Shown here piece after piece: positions 49,585 through 57,957 of a stretch of 64,000 bases of DNA (positions are counted from its first letter, which is position 1; each line of letters starts with the position of its first letter). The notes below the pieces were generated by a model, which worked only from the letters and a program-made list of their open reading frames with translations, made no database searches and was not told the origin of the DNA. The translations under genes and the position numbers were made by a program. The DNA comes from JALYLC01 sp035696365 (lineage in GTDB: Bacteria; Actinomycetota; Thermoleophilia; Gaiellales; JALYLC01), in NCBI GenBank assembly GCA_035696365.1, contig DASRQS010000136.1:1-64000 (forward strand), read 5' to 3'.

Positions 49585-50094
49585 ATGCAGCGTCGGCGCG
49601 ACCCGCTGATTAACCCCGAGCCCTTGATTCGACGGGTATATAGCTACGCGGCGTATCGCTTGGGCGACGGTGCAGATGCTGAGGATGCGACGAGCGAAAC
49701 GCTCGAGCGAGCTCTGCGATACCGCCAGTCGTACGATCCTCGAGCCGGCAGCGCGCAGGCATGGCTTCTGGGCATCGCGCGCCGGGTTGTCGACGATCAC
49801 CTCTCGCGAGCGCGGACGCTGGTGAACTGCGGCTCAGACGCCGATGTCGCGGGCGACGACGAACTAAGCTCGGAGGCGATCGAGCGATTGTCGCTCCGCA
49901 GCGCACTCGCGGCACTCGCGCAGGACGAGCGTGACCTGCTCGCCATGCGCTATGGCGCCGACCTCACGGCGCGCGACATTGCGCGAATCACCGACACCCG
50001 AGTCAACACGGTGGAGGTCGCACTTCACCGCGTGCTTGCCAAGCTCCGCGAGAGTATGGACGCAAGCTCGCTAGCGCAGAAGAAGGACGCATGA
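49585..50094 (+). CDS. ECF-type sigma factor heading the polysaccharide operon
   Basis: The 169-residue product has sigma region 2 (EPLIRRVYSYAAYRLGDGAD, AEDATSETLERALRYRQSYD, AGSAQAWLLGIARRVVDDHL) and region 4 (RSALAALAQDERDLLAMRYG, ADLTARDIARITDTRVNTVE, VALHRVLAKLRESM). ATG 49585 has GGAG four bases upstream; the GTG at 49561 is less likely. Its stop overlaps the tyrosine-kinase gene as ATGA, so it is co-translated with the exopolysaccharide genes. No anti-sigma gene is next to it. Confidence 0.9.
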   Translation: MQRRRDPLINPEPLIRRVYSYAAYRLGDGADAEDATSETLERALRYRQSYDPRAGSAQAWLLGIARRVVDDHLSRARTLVNCGSDADVAGDDELSSEAIERLSLRSALAALAQDERDLLAMRYGADLTARDIARITDTRVNTVEVALHRVLAKLRESMDASSLAQKKDA

Positions 50095-51710
50095 CAGCGC
50101 CCGAACCTCGGGAGCCGGAAGGACAACGCCACGGCGGCACGCTACGAGACTACCTGCAGATGCTACGCCGGCGTAAATGGATTGTCTTGCAGGCGATCGT
50201 TCTCGTGCCTGCGATCGCTATCGCGATCTCGCTGCGCTCTCCAGCCCGCTACGAGGCTCAAGCACAGGTGCTTCTCACGCATCAATCGTTTGCGGCGCTC
50301 CTGACAAATACGCAGGACCAAAGCTCGAACCAGCAGCTCGCGGATCGCGTAGCGAACACACAGGCCGACCTCGCCCGGGTGCCCCCTGTAGTGCAACGCA
50401 CGCTGGCAGCGGTGCCGGGAGCTGGCCTCACGGGGCTCCAGTTGTTGCACTCCTCGACGGTGACGGCACGCCAGAACGCCGACCTACTGACGTTCGCCGT
50501 CACCGCGCGTTCGCCGGAGCTGGCAACCCGCTTGGCCACTGCCTATGCGCAATCGTATACAGCGTACCGCCACGAGCTGGATACCGCGTCGTTGCAGCGC
50601 GCGCGCGAAGACGTCGGCACGCGCATCGCGTCGCTGCGCGCCAACCACCAGGGCGCTTCGGCCCTTGCGGCCAAGCTTGTAGAGACCGAGCAGCAGCTTC
50701 AGACGTTGCAAACGCTTCAGACCGCCAACGCGACCGTCGTGAAAATAGCCAGCGTTGCGCCGCAAGTCTCGCCGCGCCCGTGGCGTGACGCCATTCTGGG
50801 CGTCGTCTTCGGCACCTTGATCGGTCTCGGCCTCGCGTTGGTCATCGAGGCGTTGGACACGCGAGTGCGCAGCGGCGAAGAAGTCGCCGAGCGGTTGGGA
50901 GTATCCCTGCTCGGGCGGCTGCCCGAACCGCCAAAGAAGCTGCGTGACCGCAACGCGCTCGTCATGCTGGAGGAGCCCTACGGGCAGCACGCAGAGGCCT
51001 TTCGCACGCTACGCACGAACATCGAGTTGTCCAACTTGGAGCGCGAGGCGAGGGTCATCGCGGTAGCGAGCGCCCTGCCATCCGAAGGCAAGTCGACGAC
51101 CGCTGCGAATCTGGCCGTGGCAATCGCGCGTGGCGGTCACCGCGTCGCTCTCGTCGATCTCGACCTACGCAAGCCAATCTTGGCGACGTTCTTCAAGGCT
51201 CGTGCGCAGCCTGGTTTGACCGACGTGGCACTCGGCCGCGTCACGCTCGAACAGGCCCTCATACGGATCAACGTCGCGACTTTCTCTGAGGAAGCGGATG
51301 TGGCGGGGCACGCGCAGCCCCAGCTGGACGTGCTGATCGCGGGGCGCCCGCCACCGAATCCGGGGGAGTTCGTGTCCTCGCGCCGTCTCGCGAATATCCT
51401 CGCAACGCTACGCGAAAGCTACGACGTCGTGCTGGTCGATACGCCTCCAATGCTGAGCGTCGGCGATACGCTCGCATTGACCTCGCAGCTGGACGCGCTG
51501 ATGCTGGTCTCCAACCTCTCGCTCACCAAGCGCGGCGAGTTGCACGAATTGCGCCGTGTTCTCGCCCTCGCACGTTGCCAGATCTTGGGAACCGTCCTGA
51601 CAGCTGCGGGCGTCGATCGTAACTACGGGTACGGGTACGGCTACGGGAGTTACGGGCTGGAGCCAAAACGTGAGGGCGCCGGCACGCCGACCGGCTCCAC
51701 AGATGTGTGA
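50091..51710 (+). CDS. Wzz/CpsC-type chain-length protein fused to a BY-kinase
   Basis: The 539-residue protein controls chain length and export of polysaccharide. The Wzz part has two membrane helices (WIVLQAIVLVPAIAIAISLR and AILGVVFGTLIGLGLALVIE) around an extracellular coiled region. The cytoplasmic CpsD/CapB kinase part has Walker A ASALPSEGKSTTAANLAVAI, Walker A' VALVDLDLRKPILA, Walker B DVVLVDTPPMLSV, and a Tyr cluster NYGYGYGYGSYG at the C-terminus for autophosphorylation. The sigma factor precedes it with an ATGA overlap. Confidence 0.94.
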   Translation: MTAPEPREPEGQRHGGTLRDYLQMLRRRKWIVLQAIVLVPAIAIAISLRSPARYEAQAQVLLTHQSFAALLTNTQDQSSNQQLADRVANTQADLARVPPVVQRTLAAVPGAGLTGLQLLHSSTVTARQNADLLTFAVTARSPELATRLATAYAQSYTAYRHELDTASLQRAREDVGTRIASLRANHQGASALAAKLVETEQQLQTLQTLQTANATVVKIASVAPQVSPRPWRDAILGVVFGTLIGLGLALVIEALDTRVRSGEEVAERLGVSLLGRLPEPPKKLRDRNALVMLEEPYGQHAEAFRTLRTNIELSNLEREARVIAVASALPSEGKSTTAANLAVAIARGGHRVALVDLDLRKPILATFFKARAQPGLTDVALGRVTLEQALIRINVATFSEEADVAGHAQPQLDVLIAGRPPPNPGEFVSSRRLANILATLRESYDVVLVDTPPMLSVGDTLALTSQLDALMLVSNLSLTKRGELHELRRVLALARCQILGTVLTAAGVDRNYGYGYGYGSYGLEPKREGAGTPTGSTDV

Positions 51711-51894
51711 CTGCGCGCACGCCGGCGGCTCGCGCACACAGCCGGACATGTCCCGTCTCACCGTCTCGCCGATCCGGAACGTCGATGTTACGTTTGCATC
51801 GACGCTGCGGTCCGACACGCCGACGCTGGTGCCCAACCCCTCGTTTGCTGCCACACCGGGCCGCCCGGCGACCCGCGAGCAGGTGCTCTGAGCA

Positions 51895-53139
51895 TTGGTC
51901 GTTTCCCCGGCCAAGCGCACGCTGGGGCACGTCACGCTCGTGACGAGCGCCGCCGTCGTCTCGCGCCTCGCGTTGCTGGCCGTGCTCGTGGCCGCCGGCT
52001 CCGCAGACGTTAGCCACGTCGAGTTCCAACTCATCGCGTTCGCACTGGCCGCCTCATCCGCAGTTCAGGTCATCGTCGACCCCAACACCGCGGCGGCGTT
52101 CACCGTGGTGGCGTGGGAACGTTGCGAGCGTGCTGGCTTCAGCGTCTGGCGTGGCGTGCTGCGCCTGCAACTCGCCGCGGCTGTCCTAACCGTAGGCGCA
52201 TTGACTCTGATCGTCGGTGCGGTGGCGGATTCGCGTGAGGGGGTGTTGGTGGGCATGGCGCTGGGAACGACGGCGATGGCCGAAAACGTCGCGCGTTTCG
52301 CGCGTTGCAGCTTCCAACGCCGTGGGCAGTTCGCGAGCTACGCCGCGGTTGACGCCACGCTGGGCGTGTGCCGCCTGGTCGGAGCCGGTGCGCTCCTGAT
52401 CGGCGGCATCGACGTGTTCCTGGCCCTTCAGCCGCTCACCCTGCTCGTCGGCCTCGGCTGGGTCGTCGCTTGCAGCCGAGCGCTCGCACGAGCAGGCACC
52501 CTGCCACCCTCACCGGCCGGCGTGACGCTGCGGGACATGTGGCCGTTCTCGGCAGGTGGGGGAGTCTCGGCACTCTATTCGCAGTTGCCGACAATCTTCG
52601 TCGGCGCCGTTGGCGGACTCAGCGCGGGCGCAATCTATGGTGTTGCCACGCGCATCACACAGCCTTCCGAGGTACTGCCGGCGGCATTCTCATCAGTTCG
52701 ACTGCCAGAGCTCGTGAGCGCTCCGTCGCGGCAGCGCGACGCGCTTGTGCGAACGCAGGTGCGCGTCGCGGCGACGGCTGGCGCGCTGATTGCACTCGTC
52801 ATCGTAGCTACCTCCCCGTTCCTGGCTCATCACCTCGCGCGCGGTGCGCAGGACGCCGACGTCGTGATCGCGACATTGGCGCTCGCGCTGCCGTTCAAGT
52901 TCGTCAACTACCAGCTCGTGGCAGTCGCCGTCGCCTCTGGGAATGCCAAGGCACGACTGCTTGCGGCCTCGCGCGTAGCAGTGGTGTCCATTTGTCTGAC
53001 GCTGCCCGCGGCTGCGCTGGACGTGCGCCTGGTGCCGTGTGTGGTGATCGCTTGCGAGGTCTTCCTATACGCGCAGCTGCGCACGTTGCAGCGGCGCATC
53101 GCGAGGTTGCCGGTGCACTCCCCGGTTGTGGAGGTCTGA
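51895..53139 (+). CDS. Polysaccharide flippase (Wzx/MVF-like membrane protein)
   Basis: The 414-residue protein has about 12-14 membrane helices and the pattern of lipid-linked oligosaccharide flippases: TLGHVTLVTSAAVVSRLALL, QLIAFALAASSAVQVIVDPN, SALYSQLPTIFVGAVGGLSA, GAIYGVATRITQPSEVLPAA, and a late LALPFKFVNYQLVAVAVASG. The start is TTG 51895, with AGGTG nine bases upstream. The 184-bp gap before it holds only a weak short frame. It fits the step between glycan assembly and polymerisation. Confidence 0.85.
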   Translation: MVVSPAKRTLGHVTLVTSAAVVSRLALLAVLVAAGSADVSHVEFQLIAFALAASSAVQVIVDPNTAAAFTVVAWERCERAGFSVWRGVLRLQLAAAVLTVGALTLIVGAVADSREGVLVGMALGTTAMAENVARFARCSFQRRGQFASYAAVDATLGVCRLVGAGALLIGGIDVFLALQPLTLLVGLGWVVACSRALARAGTLPPSPAGVTLRDMWPFSAGGGVSALYSQLPTIFVGAVGGLSAGAIYGVATRITQPSEVLPAAFSSVRLPELVSAPSRQRDALVRTQVRVAATAGALIALVIVATSPFLAHHLARGAQDADVVIATLALALPFKFVNYQLVAVAVASGNAKARLLAASRVAVVSICLTLPAAALDVRLVPCVVIACEVFLYAQLRTLQRRIARLPVHSPVVEV

Positions 53140-53142
53140 ACT

Positions 53143-54207
53143 GTGCGCATCATCGTGGCCGGAGCAGCCGCCCTGACGCGAGAGGGGCATGTCATGAATC
53201 TCGGCGACGAGGCAATTGCCGAGACGATCGTCGGCGCGATTGGCCGACATCGGGGCATTTCCGAGGTAGTAGCTACGCTGAACACTCGGCTGGCGAATCG
53301 CGCGGCGCCAACGGGCCGGTTTTCACCACGCCCGGTGCACCGGCTCGCTCACGAGGTCGCTCGAGCCGACGCGGTGCTGATCGGCGGTGGCACACTACTT
53401 CAGGACAACGTGCCTATTGAGTCGTCATGGAGACTACGCGGGTTGTTGCGTCTGCAGTTGGCTGTCGTCGCATTGTGCCGCTCGACTCGCACGCCGTATG
53501 CCTACGCGCTCGTGGGGGCGGAATACCTGGAGCGGCCGGCAGCGAGGCGCGCTGTGCGCTTTCTCGTCGAGCACGCGGCATGTGTAGCCGTGCGCGATCC
53601 GGCCTCGGCGGAGCTGCTCACCTCGTTCGCAACGCCTCAAAGGCTGGCGGTCGGAGCCGATGCGGTCTTTCTGGCCGCGACTCCCGTACCCCGCGGGCAG
53701 GCGCGCACTCGTGTGGCCGTGAGCTTGCTGTCGCTCGCCCAGCCGGAATTGATCAAGACCCTTGCGCGGTCGCTCGATGCGCTCTTCCCGCACGCGCACC
53801 TGTTGCTCGTCCCGACCGACCGTCGTGTCGACTGTGACGGTGTCGCTCTGCGCATTCTCCAACAGAGTCTGATGGAGCCGAGCCGCGTCAGCTGGTTTGC
53901 CGCCGACCGTCCGTGGCAGGAGCTCGTCGCCGAGCTCGGCAGCTGCCAGCTGGCAGTCGGCATGCGCATGCACTTCCTGATGTTGGCTGCGCTCGCTCGC
54001 ACACCCGCAGTCGTGATTGCGGCGTCGCCAAAGCTCCGGAGCTTCGCAGCGGATGGCGCGCTGGCACTGGTCGATGCGCGCGCTCCGGCCGGCCTCAACG
54101 CTGCGCTCGCGGACGCTGCGGCGATGGACGAACTCGTCTTCGCGGCCCTGCGCCGCCGTGCCGAAACTGGACTAGCGTGCTGTTTGCAAGCTGTGGGGGC
54201 GAAATGA
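53143..54207 (+). CDS. Polysaccharide pyruvyltransferase family protein
   Basis: The 354-residue product matches PS_pyruv_trans enzymes, which put pyruvate ketals on polysaccharide sugars: NLGDEAIAETIVGAIGRHRG near the start, ADAVLIGGGTLLQDNVPI, ACVAVRDPASAELL, and late ELGSCQLAVGMRMHFLMLAA, LARTPAVVIAASPKL. The start is GTG 53143, four bases after the flippase stop. It overlaps the polymerase gene as ATGA. The polymer is therefore probably acidic through pyruvylation, although the sugar target is unknown. Confidence 0.88.
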   Translation: MRIIVAGAAALTREGHVMNLGDEAIAETIVGAIGRHRGISEVVATLNTRLANRAAPTGRFSPRPVHRLAHEVARADAVLIGGGTLLQDNVPIESSWRLRGLLRLQLAVVALCRSTRTPYAYALVGAEYLERPAARRAVRFLVEHAACVAVRDPASAELLTSFATPQRLAVGADAVFLAATPVPRGQARTRVAVSLLSLAQPELIKTLARSLDALFPHAHLLLVPTDRRVDCDGVALRILQQSLMEPSRVSWFAADRPWQELVAELGSCQLAVGMRMHFLMLAALARTPAVVIAASPKLRSFAADGALALVDARAPAGLNAALADAAAMDELVFAALRRRAETGLACCLQAVGAK

Positions 54208-55676
54208 GGGTGTGGACATTTCCTGCGGCCGCCGTGGCTGTCTCGGCTGGCGCGGCAATCTTCTTGGCGGGAGCACTGCGCGACCCATCGAGCCCCTACC
54301 TGCTCGTTGGGCTCACCGCGGCAGCCGTCGGGCTGGCCATTCCGGCATATCTGCGCGGCGCGCGAGACCCTCTTTCGCCGGCTCTCGCGTTTGCCGCCAT
54401 CTTTTTTGTCTATTATGTGTTGCGTCCGCTGCATGTTCTTTCGAGTGGGGTTCTCGGCCCTGCTAAGTCGAGCTACGACACGCCGATCGCGGCGGTGCTG
54501 CCATCGGTGCGGATGGCATTGCTTCTCGCGGCGTTCGGAGTCGCAAGCTTTTTTCTCGCCTATATCGCGGCCATCCGCAAGCCATCGCGATCGCTCACCG
54601 ACGAGCGGGTTGAGCACGCCTGGCTTGCGCTCGAACGCGAGCATTTTCATTTCGCCGTTGTAATTGCGTCGATTTGCGCGATCGCTTTCATCGGCACTCT
54701 GGTAATCAAGAGTGGCGGTTTGGCTGCGTACCTCGGGCAGATCGGATATCGGCAGCACACGTTCACGAACATCGCCTTTCTCACTCAGCTCGCACTGCCG
54801 ATAAAATCCGTGCTGTTCGTCGCGTTGCTGAGTCGTCGCGCACCACGGCCGCAGCGGGCAAGCTGGCGCTTGATCCTGCTTCTCGGAGCGCTTGCCGCGA
54901 CGACTGACGTATTTACCGGCGGGCGTGCGAACTTGATCATCGGGACCATTCTGCCGGCCCTCCTCATCGTTCACTACGCGTTACGGCCTCTGCGGGCCCA
55001 CACGGTCATCGTGGCCGGACTAGTCCTTCTGGCAATCGCGATCAGTTTCCGCGTCGTCTTCCGTGATTCGCAGTTTTCGGGCAGTAGCGACCACTCGCGT
55101 ACGTCGCTCCTGCAGCAGGCCTACCGGCAGCCGCTGGACGCCGTAGTGGGGGGCCACGACACGATCGCGTTCGACTCCCTGGCTACTCTCAACGGCGCTT
55201 ACCAGCAGAACACGCCTCGTCAGTGGGGCGTCACCTACCTGGACACCCTGGCGTTTCCGGTGCCGCGCGCGTTATGGCTGGGCAAGCCGCTCGGCGGCGG
55301 CAGTGCGTGGTTTACTTCGACATACTTTTCCGGCTACTACGGTCCCGATCACGTCGAGACCAGCGTGACCATGCTCGGCGAAGCGCAAGCTAATTTCGGG
55401 CTTATTGGTGTACTGCTCGTGCCGGGGCTGCTTGGCTTCGGCCTGGCCTCGCTGTACCGCCGCATGATGGTCCGTCCGACCCCGAAGGCGATTCTGGTCT
55501 ACGCGAACGTCCTGCCGTATGCGTACACCTTCGTGCGGGGCGACGCCTATCACTCAATTCCCTTGGCGTTGCTCGCGTCGGGCACGAGCTTGCTCGCGCT
55601 CGCCTATTGCTCCCGTCCCGTCCCGAGCGCCGCTCGCCTGCGTGTCGGAGGTATAGGCGTTGCCAGCGGGAGCTGA
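54204..55676 (+). CDS. Oligosaccharide repeat-unit polymerase (Wzy/EpsG-like)
   Basis: The 490-residue protein has about 12 membrane helices and a large loop typical of Wzy-type polymerases (YRQHTFTNIAFLTQLALPIK, TDVFTGGRANLIIGTILPAL, TYLDTLAFPVPRALWLGKPL, GGGSAWFTSTYFSGYYGPDH, VETSVTMLGEAQANFGLIGV). It polymerises flipped repeat units outside the membrane. ATG 54204 overlaps the pyruvyltransferase stop. Some AT-rich codons (TTTTTT runs near 54410-54560) differ slightly from neighbours. A second Wzy_C-type protein is encoded at 47565-49520. Confidence 0.86.
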   Translation: MRVWTFPAAAVAVSAGAAIFLAGALRDPSSPYLLVGLTAAAVGLAIPAYLRGARDPLSPALAFAAIFFVYYVLRPLHVLSSGVLGPAKSSYDTPIAAVLPSVRMALLLAAFGVASFFLAYIAAIRKPSRSLTDERVEHAWLALEREHFHFAVVIASICAIAFIGTLVIKSGGLAAYLGQIGYRQHTFTNIAFLTQLALPIKSVLFVALLSRRAPRPQRASWRLILLLGALAATTDVFTGGRANLIIGTILPALLIVHYALRPLRAHTVIVAGLVLLAIAISFRVVFRDSQFSGSSDHSRTSLLQQAYRQPLDAVVGGHDTIAFDSLATLNGAYQQNTPRQWGVTYLDTLAFPVPRALWLGKPLGGGSAWFTSTYFSGYYGPDHVETSVTMLGEAQANFGLIGVLLVPGLLGFGLASLYRRMMVRPTPKAILVYANVLPYAYTFVRGDAYHSIPLALLASGTSLLALAYCSRPVPSAARLRVGGIGVASGS

Positions 55677-55678
55677 AG

Positions 55679-56785
55679 ATGCGCAGGCTCGATGAACTAC
55701 TTATCAACGGACGCTTCCTGACCCAGCCGCTTAGCGGTGTGCAGCGCTATGGGCTCGAATTGAGCTCGGAGCTTGCGGGTCGTGACCTTGAAGTCGTGAT
55801 CGCAACGCCTCGCGGCGCGCCGGTGCCGCCGAAGCTCCGGCCGTTCGTCCGCGAGCTCGGCACACGGGGAGGCCACTCTTGGGAGCAGTGTGACCTCGCA
55901 CGCCTTGCGGCTCGGGGCAGCGCTGTACTGTGGTCTCCCGGGAATACGGGCCCAGTAGCCACGCAGCGCCAGTTGGTCACGCTGCATGACATGTTCGTCT
56001 TTCGCTTCCCGTCTCACCATACGCGGTCGTTCCGTGTGTGGTACAAGACCTTGCACCGTTTGCTTGTGCAGCGTGGGGTGAGTTTTGCCGCAGTGTCACA
56101 GTATACCCGTGATGAGATTAGCAACACACTCGGTGTGGATCCCGATAAGATCGCGATCGTCCCAGATGGCGTGAGTGAGCGTTTCCGTCTGTTGGATCGG
56201 GCGCAGGCACGCGTCACGGCCCAGCGGATGGGCTTGTTCGGACGCTACGCACTTTGCCTGGCCGTCGCCTCGGAGCGCAAGAATTTGGGGCGCCTGATCG
56301 ACGCCTGGCGTGTCGTGCGCACCACGTCACCCGACGTGCAACTCGTCCTGGCCGGGGGCGCGAGCTTCAAGCGCCTGTACGGTTACTCGTTACCCGAGCT
56401 GAACGTGCTCGAGCCGCTCGGCGTTCGTGTCGTCGAGCATGTGCCTGAAGCGGACCTGCCCGCGATCTACTCGGCGGCGGAGTTGGTGGTCATGCCGTCG
56501 CTGGCCGAAGGCTTCGGCTTGCCGGCGCTGGAGGCATTGGCGTGCGGCACGCCGGTGGTGGTGTCGGCGAATTCGGCGCTGGTGGAGAACTTCGCTTCGC
56601 TTGGCGGCGTTCTCGTCGATCCGTACTCGGCGGCTTCAATCGCCTCCGGCCTGCTCCGCGTTCTCCGGGAGCGCGCGGCATACGCGCCCCATGATCCAAG
56701 CGGCATCGCCGAGGCGTACTCGTGGCCGAGGGCAGCCGACCGCTTGCTCGAAGCGCTCGCGCGCGTGGACAGCGATTTCTGCTGA
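55679..56785 (+). CDS. GT4-family glycosyltransferase
   Basis: The 368-residue enzyme adds a sugar to the polysaccharide unit. N-terminal: LLINGRFLTQPLSGVQRYGL; donor domain: GRYALCLAVASERKNLGRLI, VQLVLAGGASFKRLYGY, VVEHVPEADLPAIYSAAELV, VMPSLAEGFGLPALEALACG (the E-x7-E motif), GTPVVVSANSAL. ATG 55679 has GGGAG six bases upstream. It follows the polymerase gene by two bases and is the last + strand gene of the operon. Confidence 0.93.
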   Translation: MRRLDELLINGRFLTQPLSGVQRYGLELSSELAGRDLEVVIATPRGAPVPPKLRPFVRELGTRGGHSWEQCDLARLAARGSAVLWSPGNTGPVATQRQLVTLHDMFVFRFPSHHTRSFRVWYKTLHRLLVQRGVSFAAVSQYTRDEISNTLGVDPDKIAIVPDGVSERFRLLDRAQARVTAQRMGLFGRYALCLAVASERKNLGRLIDAWRVVRTTSPDVQLVLAGGASFKRLYGYSLPELNVLEPLGVRVVEHVPEADLPAIYSAAELVVMPSLAEGFGLPALEALACGTPVVVSANSALVENFASLGGVLVDPYSAASIASGLLRVLRERAAYAPHDPSGIAEAYSWPRAADRLLEALARVDSDFC

Positions 56786-56823
56786 GCGCCGGTCGTCGAG
56801 TGCTGCCCAGAGGTCTTCGGCAC

Positions 56824-57945
56824 CTAGCACCGGAGCAGCTGGGTGAGCTCTGCGGTCGAGGCCAAGGTGGCGGTCAACGAGCGGTGCGTCTCCACCAGGG
56901 CCCGGTTACGTTTGCCAAGCTGGCGCCGGCCTGTTGGATCATCGAGCAAGCCGGATATGACTCGCACCATCTCATCCGGTTCACCCACGGGGACGAGGCA
57001 GCGCTCGTCGAGGATGGAGGCCATGCCGTTCACCCGGGTGGCTACAACCGGAAGACCCTGCGCCATGGCTTCCATCACCGCCAGCGAAGCGCCCGCCTCC
57101 CAGCGCGAGGGAGCGACGAAGAGATCGCCGGCCGCGAGGTACAGAGTGGGGTCTGCCGCACCAACAAGCTCAGCGTGCTGCGGACAGGTGGAGTCGAGAT
57201 GCTCTCGATCAGGGCCGTCGCCAACGACCACCAGGCGCGCCTCGGGGTGAACAACGCTCAGCATGCGCCATGCCTTCAGCAGTACGTCGATTCCCTTCGA
57301 GTGCGCCAGGCGACCAACCGTGACCACCAGCGGGGTTCCTCGCGCTACGCCGAGGCGCGCGCGGGCGTGTGCGCGCCTCGAGGCAGATGCTGGTTGCCAA
57401 CGTTGAGCATCGACTCCGTTCGGAATGACTGCCCACGTCGTGCATACGCCGTGTGCTTCACCCGCGACCTTCTCGTCAGCACTGACGCAGACGGTTGTGC
57501 TTGTCCAGCGGGTCGCAAAGCGCTCCCACCCGAGGGCGCCTTGCCGCGGCAAACCCTCGACCGCGTAGAAGGACCACCCATGAGGCTGATACAGGGTCGG
57601 TCGGCGACCCCTGATGGCGAGCCTTCCGCACAGGCCCGCCTTCGAAGAATGGAGATGAATTACGTCCGGGTCGAAGCGCGAAATGATCGCGCATAGCCGT
57701 CGTGTCTCACCCAGCACGGATATGCCCGGTGAGCGCGAAGCTTCCCACGGCAGGTAGGTGCCTCCGCAGCGCTGAGTCGTCCGGGAGAGTTCATTTTCAC
57801 ACGTGGCTGCGGCGACGTGCCATCCGCGTCTAGCCTGATCGGCGACCAGGTTCGCGGCGCAGACGATGCTTCCACCGTCCTGCGGCTGTGCTACATGCAA
57901 CACGCGCGGGGTTCGCGATGGTCGAGTCTCTAGGCTCATATTCAC
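56824..57945 (-). CDS. GT4-family glycosyltransferase
   Basis: The 373-residue enzyme has the N-terminal RVLHVAQPQDGGSIVCAANL, DPDVIHLHSSKAGLCGRLAI, then VIPNGVDAQRWQPAS, PLVVTVGRLAHSKGIDVLLK, EARLVVVGDGPDREHLDS and VAPSRWEAGASLAVMEAMAQ with GLPVVATRVNGM: a GT-B retaining enzyme. GTG 57945 is the start; the ATG at 57939 is possible. It faces the other GT4 gene and lies 12 bases downstream of the initiating transferase, so the two make a small - strand unit of the same locus. Confidence 0.93.
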   Translation of the reverse strand: MNMSLETRPSRTPRVLHVAQPQDGGSIVCAANLVADQARRGWHVAAATCENELSRTTQRCGGTYLPWEASRSPGISVLGETRRLCAIISRFDPDVIHLHSSKAGLCGRLAIRGRRPTLYQPHGWSFYAVEGLPRQGALGWERFATRWTSTTVCVSADEKVAGEAHGVCTTWAVIPNGVDAQRWQPASASRRAHARARLGVARGTPLVVTVGRLAHSKGIDVLLKAWRMLSVVHPEARLVVVGDGPDREHLDSTCPQHAELVGAADPTLYLAAGDLFVAPSRWEAGASLAVMEAMAQGLPVVATRVNGMASILDERCLVPVGEPDEMVRVISGLLDDPTGRRQLGKRNRALVETHRSLTATLASTAELTQLLRC

Positions 57946-57957
57946 AGCGCACCGACC

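Noticed and set aside
51711..51894. Small gene between the kinase and flippase genes
   Set aside because: The only frame has no ribosome site, no recognisable composition and weak start choices.
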